This document shows, piece after piece, positions 1-7,462 of a stretch of 15,350 nucleotides of DNA; the stretch's first letter is position 1; each line of letters starts with the position of its first letter. This DNA comes from UBA4744 sp035282865 (lineage in GTDB: Bacteria; Actinomycetota; Acidimicrobiia; Spongiisociales; UBA4744), in NCBI GenBank assembly GCA_035282865.1, contig DATEVB010000021.1, forward strand, positions 1 to 15,350, given 5' to 3'. Below the pieces are notes generated by a model. The model was not told the origin of the DNA and ran no database searches. It worked only from the letters and a program-made list of their open reading frames with translations. A program made the translations under genes and the position numbers.

Positions 1-330
1 GGTCCGGGCATCCGAAACGCGCAGGCCGTCCACCCATTGTGACTCGATCCCGAACCTCCGGAGGGACTCGTTGATCTGAGGGCCGCCGCCGTGGACGACC
101 ACCGGTTTGATACCCACCAGAGAAAGCAGCGTGACGTCGCCGGCGAAGCTATGCCGCAATTTCTCGTCCACCATGGCGGATCCGCCGTACTTGATGACCA
201 CCGTCTTACCGCGAAAGGCCTGGATATAGGGCATTGCCTCCATCAGGATCCGAGCTTTGCCCATCGTGGTTGCGATGCGTGATTTGGCAGGATTGGGAGC
301 CGAATGACCGAGCGACACTACCGACCCCAT
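1..330 (-). CDS. argB: Acetylglutamate kinase, N-terminal part (cut by window edge)
   Basis: This gene encodes N-acetylglutamate kinase, which phosphorylates N-acetyl-L-glutamate with ATP in the second step of arginine synthesis in the cytoplasm. The visible 110 residues contain the family landmarks in order: KARILMEAMPYIQAF, then the nucleotide-binding strand VVIKYGGSAM, and the substrate-binding glycine loop VVVHGGGPQI. The C-terminal two thirds lie beyond base 1. The start is uncertain. An ATG at 330 lies 25 bases after the argC stop and adds about 22 residues before MGKARIL. An ATG at 264 gives an N-terminus closer to other ArgB proteins. Neither has a clear ribosome site, so translation is probably carried on from argC. 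It is expected to be co-transcribed with argC from the promoter near 1417-1445. Identity is certain from the motifs; only the start is in doubt. Confidence 0.93.
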   Translation of the reverse strand, partial: MGSVVSLGHSAPNPAKSRIATTMGKARILMEAMPYIQAFRGKTVVIKYGGSAMVDEKLRHSFAGDVTLLSLVGIKPVVVHGGGPQINESLRRFGIESQWVDGLRVSDART

Positions 331-355
331 CGGGTATGCGTATTCGGTGGGCAGC

Positions 356-1390
356 TCACGGCATCCACCCTGCCAACGGCAGACCGGCGCTCTCGTCCAA
401 CCCCAGCATCAGGTTGGCAATCTGGATGGCTTGTCCGGCTGCTCCCTTCACCAGGTTGTCGATGGCGGCAAGGACGATGGCGCAGTCCGTCGTATCGTCG
501 GTGAAGGCGGAGATCAACGCCCGGTTGGAACCCACCACCCAGCGGGTTTGGGGAGGGCCATCAATGACCTCCGCGAATGGGGCGTCTCGATAGGCAGCCT
601 CCAGAGCGCCCTGCAGGGTGGCCCGGTCGGCCGGCTTGGCGAGCGGAGCTGTGCTGGTGACGAGGATTCCTCGTTGCATGGGCACGAGATGAGGAGTGAA
701 GGTCACGGATACTCGACCGATTCCCGATGCCATCTCGGCCGCCATTTCGATTTCGGGTCTGTGACGATGACGGCCGACCGCGTACGCTGCGACGTTTTCG
801 TCGATGGCTCCAAACTGCAGCTCGTCCCGAGCGGATCTGCCCGCACCCGACACACCCGAGAGGGCGTTGACAACGATCCCTTCCGGCTCGATCAATCCCT
901 GTGCCAGCAGCGGCGCCAGAGCGAGAACCGTCGCCGTTGGATAGCACCCGGGTGCAGCCACCCGGTCGGCGCCCGGCAGCGAACTACCGAAGAGCTCAGG
1001 AAGCCCGTACCGCCAATTCCCCAGACGATTGGGGAACGGGTGCGAGTCGCCGTAGGCAGCCTGGTACCTCTGCTCGGTGTCGAGGCGGTGGTCGCTCCCA
1101 AGATCGATGACTCTGGTGCCCCGCTCGAGCAACTCGCCGGCCACCTGCGCCGATGCGCCATGCGGGAGAGCCAGGAATGCGAGATCCACCGGCGGAACGG
1201 CGGCAGGGTCGGCGGACCCCAGCAGACGCGTGCCACCCGCCAGCTGGGGGTGTACTTCCGCCAGTGCCTTTCCCGCGCTCGTGTTGGCGCCCAGATACGT
1301 GAGGTCGAAAGCGGGATGGGCGTCGAGGAGTCGGACCAGCTCACCCCCGGCATATCCCGACGCGCCCAGCACCGCCACGCTGTGACCCAT
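356..1390 (-). CDS. argC: N-acetyl-gamma-glutamyl-phosphate reductase
   Basis: ArgC reduces N-acetylglutamyl phosphate to the semialdehyde with NADPH, the third step of arginine synthesis. The 344-residue protein is of normal family length. It has the dinucleotide-binding loop GASGYAG at residues 9-15, the catalytic cysteine in APGCYPTA (Cys149), HRHRPEI with the active-site histidine region, FTPHLVP, and the conserved tail KGAAGQAIQ followed by NLMLG. The ATG at 1390 has a GAGGTGA ribosome site just upstream (1393-1399), which supports this start. It is first in an arginine gene pair: argB begins only 25 bases after its stop, with no argJ between them. The promoter and inverted repeat at 1417-1445 suggest arginine-responsive control. 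Confidence 0.97.
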   Translation of the reverse strand: MGHSVAVLGASGYAGGELVRLLDAHPAFDLTYLGANTSAGKALAEVHPQLAGGTRLLGSADPAAVPPVDLAFLALPHGASAQVAGELLERGTRVIDLGSDHRLDTEQRYQAAYGDSHPFPNRLGNWRYGLPELFGSSLPGADRVAAPGCYPTATVLALAPLLAQGLIEPEGIVVNALSGVSGAGRSARDELQFGAIDENVAAYAVGRHRHRPEIEMAAEMASGIGRVSVTFTPHLVPMQRGILVTSTAPLAKPADRATLQGALEAAYRDAPFAEVIDGPPQTRWVVGSNRALISAFTDDTTDCAIVLAAIDNLVKGAAGQAIQIANLMLGLDESAGLPLAGWMP

Positions 1391-1416
1391 ATCTCACCTC
1401 ACTCGACGAGCCCACG

Positions 1417-1445
1417 ACTATACGCATATTCGTATAGTAAGGCAA
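1417..1445 (-). promoter_or_regulatory. argC promoter with overlapping inverted-repeat operator
   Basis: On the - strand a TTGCCT box (1445-1440) and a TATAGT box (1422-1417) are separated by exactly 17 bases and lie 27 bases before the argC ATG. A perfect inverted repeat, ACTATACG (1417-1424) and CGTATAGT (1431-1438) with a six-base spacer, covers the -10 box. That placement suits a repressor operator. ArgR is the expected regulator by function, but the repeat does not match the ARG-box consensus I know (TGAAT/ATTCA type), so assignment to ArgR is inference. Confidence 0.65.
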
Positions 1446-1464
1446 ATGTCCCGGCGGTCGCATC

Positions 1465-3000
1465 CTATCCGGGTGGAAAGAGGTCGAGCTCGGGAATCGG
1501 TGGGACAACGGCCGCATACAACCACGTCTCGAACAGGCCATCGAGGTCTCGCCCGCTGATTTCCTCGGCCACCGCGATGAGGTCCTCCGTGGATGCGTTC
1601 TGATGCCGGTAGGCCATTGCATAGGAACGAAGCAGTTCGAAGAAGTTGGCGTCCCCGACCTGCAGACGGAGCGCGTGCAACGTCAACGCCCCCCGCTGGT
1701 ACACCGATGGGTTGAAGAGATTATCGGTGGGTGGAGAGCCCGGAGCAGGAAATCGGCGGGCGGCTAGAGCCGCTGCCAGCTCCGGCGAGGTGCCCTCCGT
1801 GACGAGGTTCAAACCGCTCACGGTCCGGTAGGCGGCCCTGACGTAGTCGTCGAGGACCTGAGGCCCACCCGTGTGCTCGGTCCAGAGCCACTGCGCATAG
1901 GTGGCAAACCCCTCGTTCAGCCAGATGTCTTTCCAAAACGCCGGGGTCACGCTGTCCCCGAACCACTGATGGGCCAGTTCGTGGGCAACTACCGGCTCCC
2001 CCAACCTCAGCACCCCCCGTCCGAACGTTGACATCGTCTGGGTCTCCAGGGCGGTGGCCAAATCGGCGCCGACCACCACCGACCCGTACGAGTCGAACGG
2101 GTACGGCCCAAATAACCCGGCGAAGAAATCAATCATCTCCGCCTGCCGGGCGAAATAGCCTCGCTCGAGATCTGTGATGTCGGGAGAGAAGTAGTTGCGG
2201 ATCGGCAGGCCTTGCGGACCCGCCTCGGCTTCCTCTTCGAACAGCCCAACTGCAATCACCGTCAAATAGCTCGCGATCGGATCATCCGATGAATACACGA
2301 ACGTCGTGACACCGCCCGCCGATCGCTTCTCTTCGAGCATTCCATTGGAGACGGCAACGTAAGGGTCGTCCACGGTCACCCTGATCGAGTACGTCGCTTT
2401 GTCCGAAGGGTGGTTGTTCACCGGATACCAACTGGGTGCCCCGTCGGGCTCATTGACCGTGAACAGCCCGTCACTGCTCCTGATCCATCCATTCGGGATG
2501 AGAACCGAGCCCGACCCAACCTGACCGGCCACCCCGGAATATCCGATCGTAACGCTGAAGGTACCGGCGCGATCCAGATCTGCCAGCACCGTCAACTCGC
2601 CATCCTGGTACGTGAAGTCGGCCTGGTCATCGTTGACCGCGACTGCCGTTACGCCCAGCTCGTACAGATCGAGGTTGAAGGAGGAGAGCGTATCGAGAGC
2701 TACCGCCTCTATCGATGCAACACCTGCCAGGGCGCCGGTAGCCACATCCAGGTCGAGATCGAGGTCGTAGTGAGTGACGTTGTAACCACCGTTGCCGGCC
2801 GACGGGTTGTAGGGATCACCCAGGCCGGCCGCTCCCGGCCTCCTGAGTCTCGAATCAATCGGATCGACAGTGACGACCGTCGTGGTGGTCGTGGCGACGG
2901 ATGTTGTCGTGTCGCCGGTCGTCAACCGGCAACCCGCCAGGGCCAGGATCGAGACAGCCGAAACGACCCCCGGCCACCGTCGCCTACTGAGTCCTCCCAC
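1465..3000 (-). CDS. M1-family metallopeptidase, predicted lipoprotein
   Basis: A secreted zinc aminopeptidase-like protein of 511 residues. It begins with a signal peptide ending in the lipobox LAGC (Cys24), so it is probably lipid-anchored outside the membrane, followed by a Thr-rich linker (about 31-47). The domain that follows opens with YNVTHYDLDLDLD, a hallmark of M1 N-terminal domains. The zinc site is HELAHQWFG (His340, Glu341, His344) with the third ligand Glu363 in NEGFA, at the family's usual 18-residue spacing, and a likely catalytic Tyr434. The GxMEN exopeptidase loop is changed to ALETQT (Glu319 kept), so substrate choice cannot be assumed. The large C-terminal helical domain of full-length M1 enzymes is absent. 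The GTG start has GGAGG at 3007-3011, seven bases upstream, and overlaps the end of the CCA-enzyme gene by 17 bases, suggesting coupled translation. Confidence 0.88.
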   Translation of the reverse strand: MGGLSRRRWPGVVSAVSILALAGCRLTTGDTTTSVATTTTTVVTVDPIDSRLRRPGAAGLGDPYNPSAGNGGYNVTHYDLDLDLDVATGALAGVASIEAVALDTLSSFNLDLYELGVTAVAVNDDQADFTYQDGELTVLADLDRAGTFSVTIGYSGVAGQVGSGSVLIPNGWIRSSDGLFTVNEPDGAPSWYPVNNHPSDKATYSIRVTVDDPYVAVSNGMLEEKRSAGGVTTFVYSSDDPIASYLTVIAVGLFEEEAEAGPQGLPIRNYFSPDITDLERGYFARQAEMIDFFAGLFGPYPFDSYGSVVVGADLATALETQTMSTFGRGVLRLGEPVVAHELAHQWFGDSVTPAFWKDIWLNEGFATYAQWLWTEHTGGPQVLDDYVRAAYRTVSGLNLVTEGTSPELAAALAARRFPAPGSPPTDNLFNPSVYQRGALTLHALRLQVGDANFFELLRSYAMAYRHQNASTEDLIAVAEEISGRDLDGLFETWLYAAVVPPIPELDLFPPG

Positions 3001-4387
3001 CGGGATCCTCCATCCCCTGGTCGAGAGCCCACTCCCTCACCAAACGGTAGGCCTCTGCGCGCTCGTAGGGTCCTTGCTCGATCCGTTGTTCGGTCAGCAG
3101 GTCCAACACTTCGCCGATCCGTGGCCCCGGTGGAATGCCGAGATATGCCATGACCTCATTCCCGTCGATGGGGGGCCGGAGCGACTCCAGGTGTTCCTTC
3201 TCTCTCAGCGATGTGATCCGTTCCTCGAGATCGTCGATATGGTCCTGTATCTCTTGGGCGCGCTCCCGGTTGCGGGTGGTCACATCACAGCGGACCAACT
3301 GGTTGAGATCTCCGAGCAAGTGGCCGGCGTCCCGCACGTACCGCCGAACGGCAGAGTCGGTCCATCCCATCTTGAAGGTATGAGGTCGTAAGTGCAGAAA
3401 GACCAATTGACTCACATCAGCGATGATGTGTTTCGGGTACCGGAGCTCTCGCAGACGCTGCCGAGCTATTCGGGCGCCCACCACTTCGTGGTGATGAAAC
3501 GCGGCGCCGGAATCGGAAATCTGCCGGGTGGCCGGTTTCCCGATGTCGTGCAGCAACGCCGCTAATCGCAGCTCCAACTTCGGTTCGGTCTTATCGACGA
3601 CGGCGATGGTATGTGCCAGGACATCTTTGTGGCGGTGGATGGGGTCCTGGGCCATCTCCAGCTCGGCAAGCTCGGGGATGATGTGAGCTGCCAAGCCGGT
3701 CCGCACCATACCCCGTAGCGCCGATCCCGGTTGCGGGGCCACCAGCAGTTTTGAGAACTCGTCGCGGATGCGTTCGGCGCTGACGATGGCCAAGCGATCG
3801 GCCATCCCGACCACTGCTGCCAGCGTGACCGGATCGGGATCGAATCCCAGCGTGGCCATGAACCTGAACAATCGGAGCATCCGCAGCGGGTCATCCGAGA
3901 ACGAGATCTCAGGCGCCAGCGGCGTTCGCAAGACCCCGGCATTCAAATCCTCGAGTCCTCCGTACGGGTCGATGACCTCCGGATCAGGGAGTTGTACGGC
4001 AATGGAGTTGACCGTGAAGTCCCGCCGCGACAAGTCGATCTCGAGATCATCGGAGAAGACAACATGCGGTTTGCGGCTTTCGTTGCGGTACACCTCGCTT
4101 CGGAAGGTTGTCACCTCGTGGGTATGCCCGTCCTTGACGACCCCGATGGTTCCAAACGCCTCGCCAATCGTGAACACCCCATCCGCCCAACCGGCCACCG
4201 CCTCTTTGATCTGATCCGGCCTCGCATCGGTCGTGAAATCGAGATCGAAATGAGGACGATCCAACAAAGCGTCACGCATCGACCCGCCGACCAGGTAGAG
4301 CCGGTGGCCCGCCTCGTTGAAGAGCCGGGCGAGTTGCATGGGGACGCCGTCCGGTTCGAGCAGCCAGGACAGTCTCTGAGGAATCAT
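2984..4387 (-). CDS. cca: CCA-adding tRNA nucleotidyltransferase with HD domain
   Basis: This enzyme adds or repairs the 3' CCA end of tRNAs. The 467-residue protein has the nucleotidyltransferase core: LVGGSMRD (residues 32-39), the metal-binding pair in DLDF (Asp48, Asp50), and RRDFTVN (121-127), which belongs to the head/neck nucleotide-selection region. An HD phosphohydrolase domain follows with LLHDIGKP (His280, Asp281), and the C-terminal tail is helical. Poly(A) polymerases share this fold, so strict CCA activity is inferred; M. tuberculosis calls its orthologue pcnA. The orientation, opposite to the mviN-sigM-trx-cwlM genes, matches the mycobacterial gene order. The ATG at 4387 has no strong ribosome site. 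Its 3' end overlaps the M1 peptidase gene. Confidence 0.93.
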   Translation of the reverse strand: MIPQRLSWLLEPDGVPMQLARLFNEAGHRLYLVGGSMRDALLDRPHFDLDFTTDARPDQIKEAVAGWADGVFTIGEAFGTIGVVKDGHTHEVTTFRSEVYRNESRKPHVVFSDDLEIDLSRRDFTVNSIAVQLPDPEVIDPYGGLEDLNAGVLRTPLAPEISFSDDPLRMLRLFRFMATLGFDPDPVTLAAVVGMADRLAIVSAERIRDEFSKLLVAPQPGSALRGMVRTGLAAHIIPELAELEMAQDPIHRHKDVLAHTIAVVDKTEPKLELRLAALLHDIGKPATRQISDSGAAFHHHEVVGARIARQRLRELRYPKHIIADVSQLVFLHLRPHTFKMGWTDSAVRRYVRDAGHLLGDLNQLVRCDVTTRNRERAQEIQDHIDDLEERITSLREKEHLESLRPPIDGNEVMAYLGIPPGPRIGEVLDLLTEQRIEQGPYERAEAYRLVREWALDQGMEDPGGRTQ

Positions 4388-4402
4388 CTGCCGGTCAGGA
4401 TA

Positions 4403-4434
4403 GGCAGAAGGGCCGCCCTTGCGACCCTTCTGCC
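4403..4434 (-). terminator. Hairpin between pilT and cca (possible terminator)
   Basis: A perfect ten-base inverted repeat, GGCAGAAGGG (4403-4412) and CCCTTCTGCC (4425-4434), with a 12-base loop lies between the pilT stop and the cca start. It would form a strong RNA stem at the end of the pilT transcript. No T-run follows on either strand, so it may be a non-canonical terminator or an mRNA-stabilising stem. Confidence 0.45.
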
Positions 4435-4466
4435 CTCTACCCTACTTCGCCCGCTTTGGCAGAGAA

Positions 4467-5549
4467 TCAGACTCCAACCAGTCCTGCTTGTTCGGCCCGG
4501 ACCCGCATGTCATGAGGGTTGCTCGCATTGGACTGCGCTTCCTGGAATGAGATCAAGCCCTTCTTGAACAGTTGGAGAATCGAACTGTCGAACGTCTGCA
4601 TGCCGTAGAACTCGCTCTCCCCGATCACGTCGGCCAAGGTGTGAGTTTGCCCCTCTTCGACGATGCGGTCGAACACTCTGGCGTTCATGGTCATCACTTC
4701 GATGGCCGGAACCCGTCCGTGGCCGTCGGCCCGTTCGAGCAGACGCTGGCTGATCACGCCGCGCAACGTGCCGGCCAGCAGCAACCGGATCTGCCTCTGC
4801 TGGTACGGGGGAAAGAAGTCGACGATCCGGTTGATCGTCTCGGTCGCATCGATGGTATGGAGTGACGACAGGACTAGATGCCCGGTCTCAGCCGCCTTCA
4901 GAGCGGCCTTGACGGTCTCGGCGTCCCGCATCTCCCCGATCATTATCACATCCGGGTCCTGCCGGAGCACCCGCTTCAACGCTTCCGAGAAGTCCTTCGT
5001 ATCAGACCCCACCTCGCGTTGGGCGACGATCGCCATCTTGTCCGAATGCAGGACCTCAATCGGATCTTCGATCGTGAGGATGTTGACCCGCTTGGTGCTG
5101 TTGATGAAATCGACCATGGAGGCGAGCGTCGTTGTCTTGCCGGACCCGGTTGGCCCCGTCACCAGCACCAGGCCGCGGGGTTCGTTGGAAAGCTTGTTGA
5201 GAATGGGTGGCAGGCCTAGGTTTTCGAAACTCCTGGTCGAGGGCAACACCTGGCGGAGCACCAGGCTCACCGATCCACGCTGACGAAAAACGTTGACGCG
5301 GAACCTTCCGAGATCCGACTTGCCGTAGGCGAAATCGGCCTCGCTGTTCTCGGCAAACTCGGCCGCGGCGCGCGGGGTCAAGATGCCTTGCGCATACGAC
5401 TCTGTGTCCTGAGGAGTAAGGGTTGGCAGGCTGGTCGGGTGCAGGTCACCATCAATGCGCATCACCGGTGGTGAGCCAACCTTGAGATGAACGTCGGATG
5501 CTTCAACGTCCATCATTTTCCTCAATAACTCGTCGAGCGGAACCGTCAT
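4467..5549 (-). CDS. pilT: PilT-family twitching-motility ATPase
   Basis: PilT is the hexameric ATPase that powers retraction of type IV pili at the inner face of the membrane. The 360-residue protein has normal length and a complete set of motifs: N-terminal DVHLKVGSPP, Walker A GPTGSGKT (132-139), the Asp box around TIEDPIE (159-165), Walker B DPDVIMIGEMRD (198-209), and the His box TGHLVLSSLHT (222-232). The C-terminal AIRNLIRE-like motif is altered to RVFDRIVEEG (292-301). The ATG at 5549 has a GGAGG-containing ribosome site just upstream. No other pilus gene (pilB, pilC, pilM-Q or pilin) is in the window, so it is either an outlier from a pilus cluster elsewhere or serves another secretion-type role. 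The gene lies 60 bases after the deacetylase-like gene on the same strand. Confidence 0.93.
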   Translation of the reverse strand: MTVPLDELLRKMMDVEASDVHLKVGSPPVMRIDGDLHPTSLPTLTPQDTESYAQGILTPRAAAEFAENSEADFAYGKSDLGRFRVNVFRQRGSVSLVLRQVLPSTRSFENLGLPPILNKLSNEPRGLVLVTGPTGSGKTTTLASMVDFINSTKRVNILTIEDPIEVLHSDKMAIVAQREVGSDTKDFSEALKRVLRQDPDVIMIGEMRDAETVKAALKAAETGHLVLSSLHTIDATETINRIVDFFPPYQQRQIRLLLAGTLRGVISQRLLERADGHGRVPAIEVMTMNARVFDRIVEEGQTHTLADVIGESEFYGMQTFDSSILQLFKKGLISFQEAQSNASNPHDMRVRAEQAGLVGV

Positions 5550-5574
5550 CTCTCCTCCGTCAGGCGCGTGGGTG

Positions 5575-5595
5575 CTGCCGCAGATATATCGGCAG
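5575..5595 (-). other. Small hairpin between deacetylase-like gene and pilT
   Basis: CTGCCG and CGGCAG flank a nine-base AT-rich loop just after the TAA of the upstream gene. It could be a weak terminator or attenuator for the - strand transcript. There is no T-run, and a six-base stem is short, so support is weak. Confidence 0.25.
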
Positions 5596-5609
5596 TGGAG
5601 GCGTCGTTC

Positions 5610-6626
5610 TTAAACCACTTGCCAGTGGCGTCGTTGCGCTTCGACAACGAACTCGAGCGTTCTCCAGGAGCGCAGCCCGGAAACGGGGCGCGACGCCTCA
5701 TCCGGCACGGGTACTCCGGCGAGACCACTCAGGGTGGCCGTGACGCACCCCTGGATGGCCCTCAAGTTGTATCCCCCCTCGAGGAAGAGGATGGTTCTCC
5801 CGGCCTGCACCACCCCGCCCAGCGCCGACCCCATCGCTCCGTAGTCACTCTCGAGCAAGGAAAGGCCGCCCAAAGGATCAGAGTGGTGGGCATCGTACCC
5901 GGCGCTGACCAGAAGCCAATCCGGATTGAAGGCCGAGAGAATCGGGACGACCACCCGGTCGAACGACGCCCGATACACATCTCCTCCTGTACCGGTCGGC
6001 ATCGGGAAGTTGACCGCCGTCCCGGCCGCCCGACCGAGGCCCACTTCGTCGACCCATCCTGAACCCGGGTAGGCGGGGAACTCGTGAAGGGAGATATAGA
6101 GGACGTCGGGGTCCATGAGGAACCTCTCCTGGGTTCCGTTCCCATGGTGCACATCCCAATCGACGATGGCCACCCTGTTTCCCATCTCCGCCAGGCAGTG
6201 GGCCGTGATCGCCACATTGTTGAAGATGCAAAACCCCATCGCTCGATCCTCCAGCGCATGATGGCCGGGAGGTCGGATTGGAAGGAAGGCAACCTCAGCG
6301 ACTCCCTGCCGCAGGAGATCGACAGCCGCGGGACCGGCACCGGCCGCTCGCAGCGCCGCCTCCCAAGAATCGACGCCGACCACCGTGTCGGAATCGAGCC
6401 TCCCTCCTCCGGCTGCACAGAAACGCTTGATCGACTGAACATATTCGGGCAAATGCACCCCTGCCAGGAGATCGAGATCTACTCGAGAAGGTGAGAATTC
6501 CACGGTATCGACAGGTGCGTCGGCCACTCCCGCTCTGGCCGCCGACAAACGGTCCGGGCGTTCCGGATGCCAGGGGCTGGTTGCGTGTGCCGCAAATGCC
6601 GAATGAGTGGCCACCAGTACCTTCAT
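5610..6626 (-). CDS. Histone-deacetylase-family (AcuC-like) zinc hydrolase
   Basis: This belongs to the arginase/deacetylase fold family that includes class II HDACs, acetoin-utilisation protein AcuC and acetylpolyamine amidohydrolases, which remove acyl groups from lysines or polyamines. Numbering from the ATG at 6626 (338 residues), the active-site motifs are complete: RPPGHHA (catalytic His122 and His123), GFCIFNNVAI, the zinc-binding DWDVHHGNGTQ (Asp158, His160), SAGYDAHHSDPLGG (Asp245), and EGGY with the transition-state Tyr286. It therefore looks active, but the substrate cannot be read from sequence. An in-frame ATG at 6647 adds MVCHHAG; I prefer 6626 because the beta strand MKVLVATHS then begins the protein. 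Neither start has a clear ribosome site. A six-base inverted repeat, ATGGTG/CACCAT with a three-base centre (6633-6647), lies in this upstream zone. A GNAT acetyltransferase gene is divergent from it. Confidence 0.9.
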   Translation of the reverse strand: MKVLVATHSAFAAHATSPWHPERPDRLSAARAGVADAPVDTVEFSPSRVDLDLLAGVHLPEYVQSIKRFCAAGGGRLDSDTVVGVDSWEAALRAAGAGPAAVDLLRQGVAEVAFLPIRPPGHHALEDRAMGFCIFNNVAITAHCLAEMGNRVAIVDWDVHHGNGTQERFLMDPDVLYISLHEFPAYPGSGWVDEVGLGRAAGTAVNFPMPTGTGGDVYRASFDRVVVPILSAFNPDWLLVSAGYDAHHSDPLGGLSLLESDYGAMGSALGGVVQAGRTILFLEGGYNLRAIQGCVTATLSGLAGVPVPDEASRPVSGLRSWRTLEFVVEAQRRHWQVV

Positions 6627-6670
6627 GCCCGCATGGTGGCACACCATTCACCGGGTTGCGTACAACACCC

Positions 6671-6699
6671 GCGACAGGTCTCCCGGCCTGCTCTACGAT
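6671..6699 (+). promoter_or_regulatory. Candidate promoter for GNAT gene
   Basis: GCGACA (6671-6676) and TACGAT (6694-6699) are separated by 17 bases, a fair match to a housekeeping sigma-70 promoter. The expected transcript start falls at about 6706-6708, directly at an ATG (6708) that opens a 17-codon frame. This allows either a leaderless short peptide or a 5' leader of about 45 bases for the acetyltransferase gene. Confidence 0.4.
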
Positions 6700-6707
6700 A
6701 TGGGCGC

Positions 6708-6761
6708 ATGAGCAACCACCGCCTGACTCGAACGATCCGAGAGAAACCGGCATGCGGGTAA
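6708..6761 (+). CDS. Possible 17-residue leader peptide
   Basis: A short frame begins with ATG at the predicted transcript start and ends in TAA at 6759-6761. It encodes MSNHRLTRTIREKPACG. Its stop overlaps an in-frame ATG of the acetyltransferase gene as TAATG. Leaderless short frames that couple translation to the next gene are known in Actinobacteria. There is no ribosome site and no comparative support here, so this is only a candidate. Confidence 0.25.
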   Translation: MSNHRLTRTIREKPACG

Positions 6762-7462
6762 TGGGAAGCTGGCCGGGCCGGCTGGTGCTTCGACACGGCT
6801 GGGCAAAGGCTGAGGCCCGGCCCTGGAACGCCGACATCCCGGACGCCCATCTTCGCCTCGTCCGTGGAAGCTCCGAGTTTCTCGCGGCCTGCGGCGACCA
6901 TCTTCTGGGTATCGGAGTCGCCGGCGTGGCTTCTCCCCCTCTACCCGAGGTCTCGTCCGGTATCTGGCTCTCCGCAGGCTATGAGCCTTACCTGGCTCTA
7001 GACCTGTACTCCCGCCAACTGGTTGCCTCGCAGCCAGAGCCTTCCCACGAGGTCTCCACCGGAGGGGCGCCCGACTGGGGGCCGGCCCGGGAAATCGATC
7101 GCGCGGCGTTCGCACCCGTCTGGAGGCTCGATCTGGACGGACTCCGGGAAGCGATGGGTGCTACACCCCATTCCAGTTTGCTGGTCACTCGCGACGGCGG
7201 TCGTCCCACCGGTTTCGCCATCGTCGGAGCCGGCTCGATTGCCGGCTACCTCCAACGGGTAGCGGTCCACCCCGACTACGCCCGACAGGGTCTCGGCCGA
7301 TCGCTCGTTCGGGCCGCCAACAAATGGGCCAGGCACCGCGGGGCGGGTTCGATGATGCTGAATACACAATCCGGCAATGAGTCCGCGGCACGCTTATACG
7401 TCTCTGAGGGATTTGAGAAAATGCTCGACCAGTTGATAGTGCTACGCCTGTCGCGTCGCTGA
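6752..7462 (+). CDS. GNAT-family N-acetyltransferase
   Basis: A 236-residue acetyltransferase whose C-terminal half carries the acetyl-CoA site: YLQRVAVHPDYARQGLGRSL, with the RQGLGR pyrophosphate loop at about residues 183-188. The later helices and strand (NTQSGNESAARLYVSEGFEK) are typical of GNAT proteins such as RimI. The N-terminal half (about 1-110) has no motif I recognise and may be a second, degenerate GNAT-like domain. The acceptor substrate is unknown. The start is ambiguous: ATG 6752 has only a weak GAGAG upstream, while ATG 6761 overlaps the stop of the possible leader peptide. The reading frame stays open upstream into the deacetylase-like gene, but that part looks non-coding. 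Being divergent from an HDAC-like gene hints at a protein or small-molecule acetylation/deacetylation pair, as in acuABC of Bacillus; this is inference. Confidence 0.83.
   Translation: MRVMGSWPGRLVLRHGWAKAEARPWNADIPDAHLRLVRGSSEFLAACGDHLLGIGVAGVASPPLPEVSSGIWLSAGYEPYLALDLYSRQLVASQPEPSHEVSTGGAPDWGPAREIDRAAFAPVWRLDLDGLREAMGATPHSSLLVTRDGGRPTGFAIVGAGSIAGYLQRVAVHPDYARQGLGRSLVRAANKWARHRGAGSMMLNTQSGNESAARLYVSEGFEKMLDQLIVLRLSRR

Noticed and set aside
347..1603. Long + strand open frame of 418 codons opposite argC
   Set aside because: It is antisense to argC, whose motifs are complete, and its translation is low-complexity and Arg/Gly/Ser-rich with no recognisable domain. This is a G+C-rich shadow frame.
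6491..6751. Upstream in-frame extension of the acetyltransferase to 323 residues
   Set aside because: The added residues overlap the 5' part of the divergent deacetylase-like gene and are Pro-rich with no domain character.
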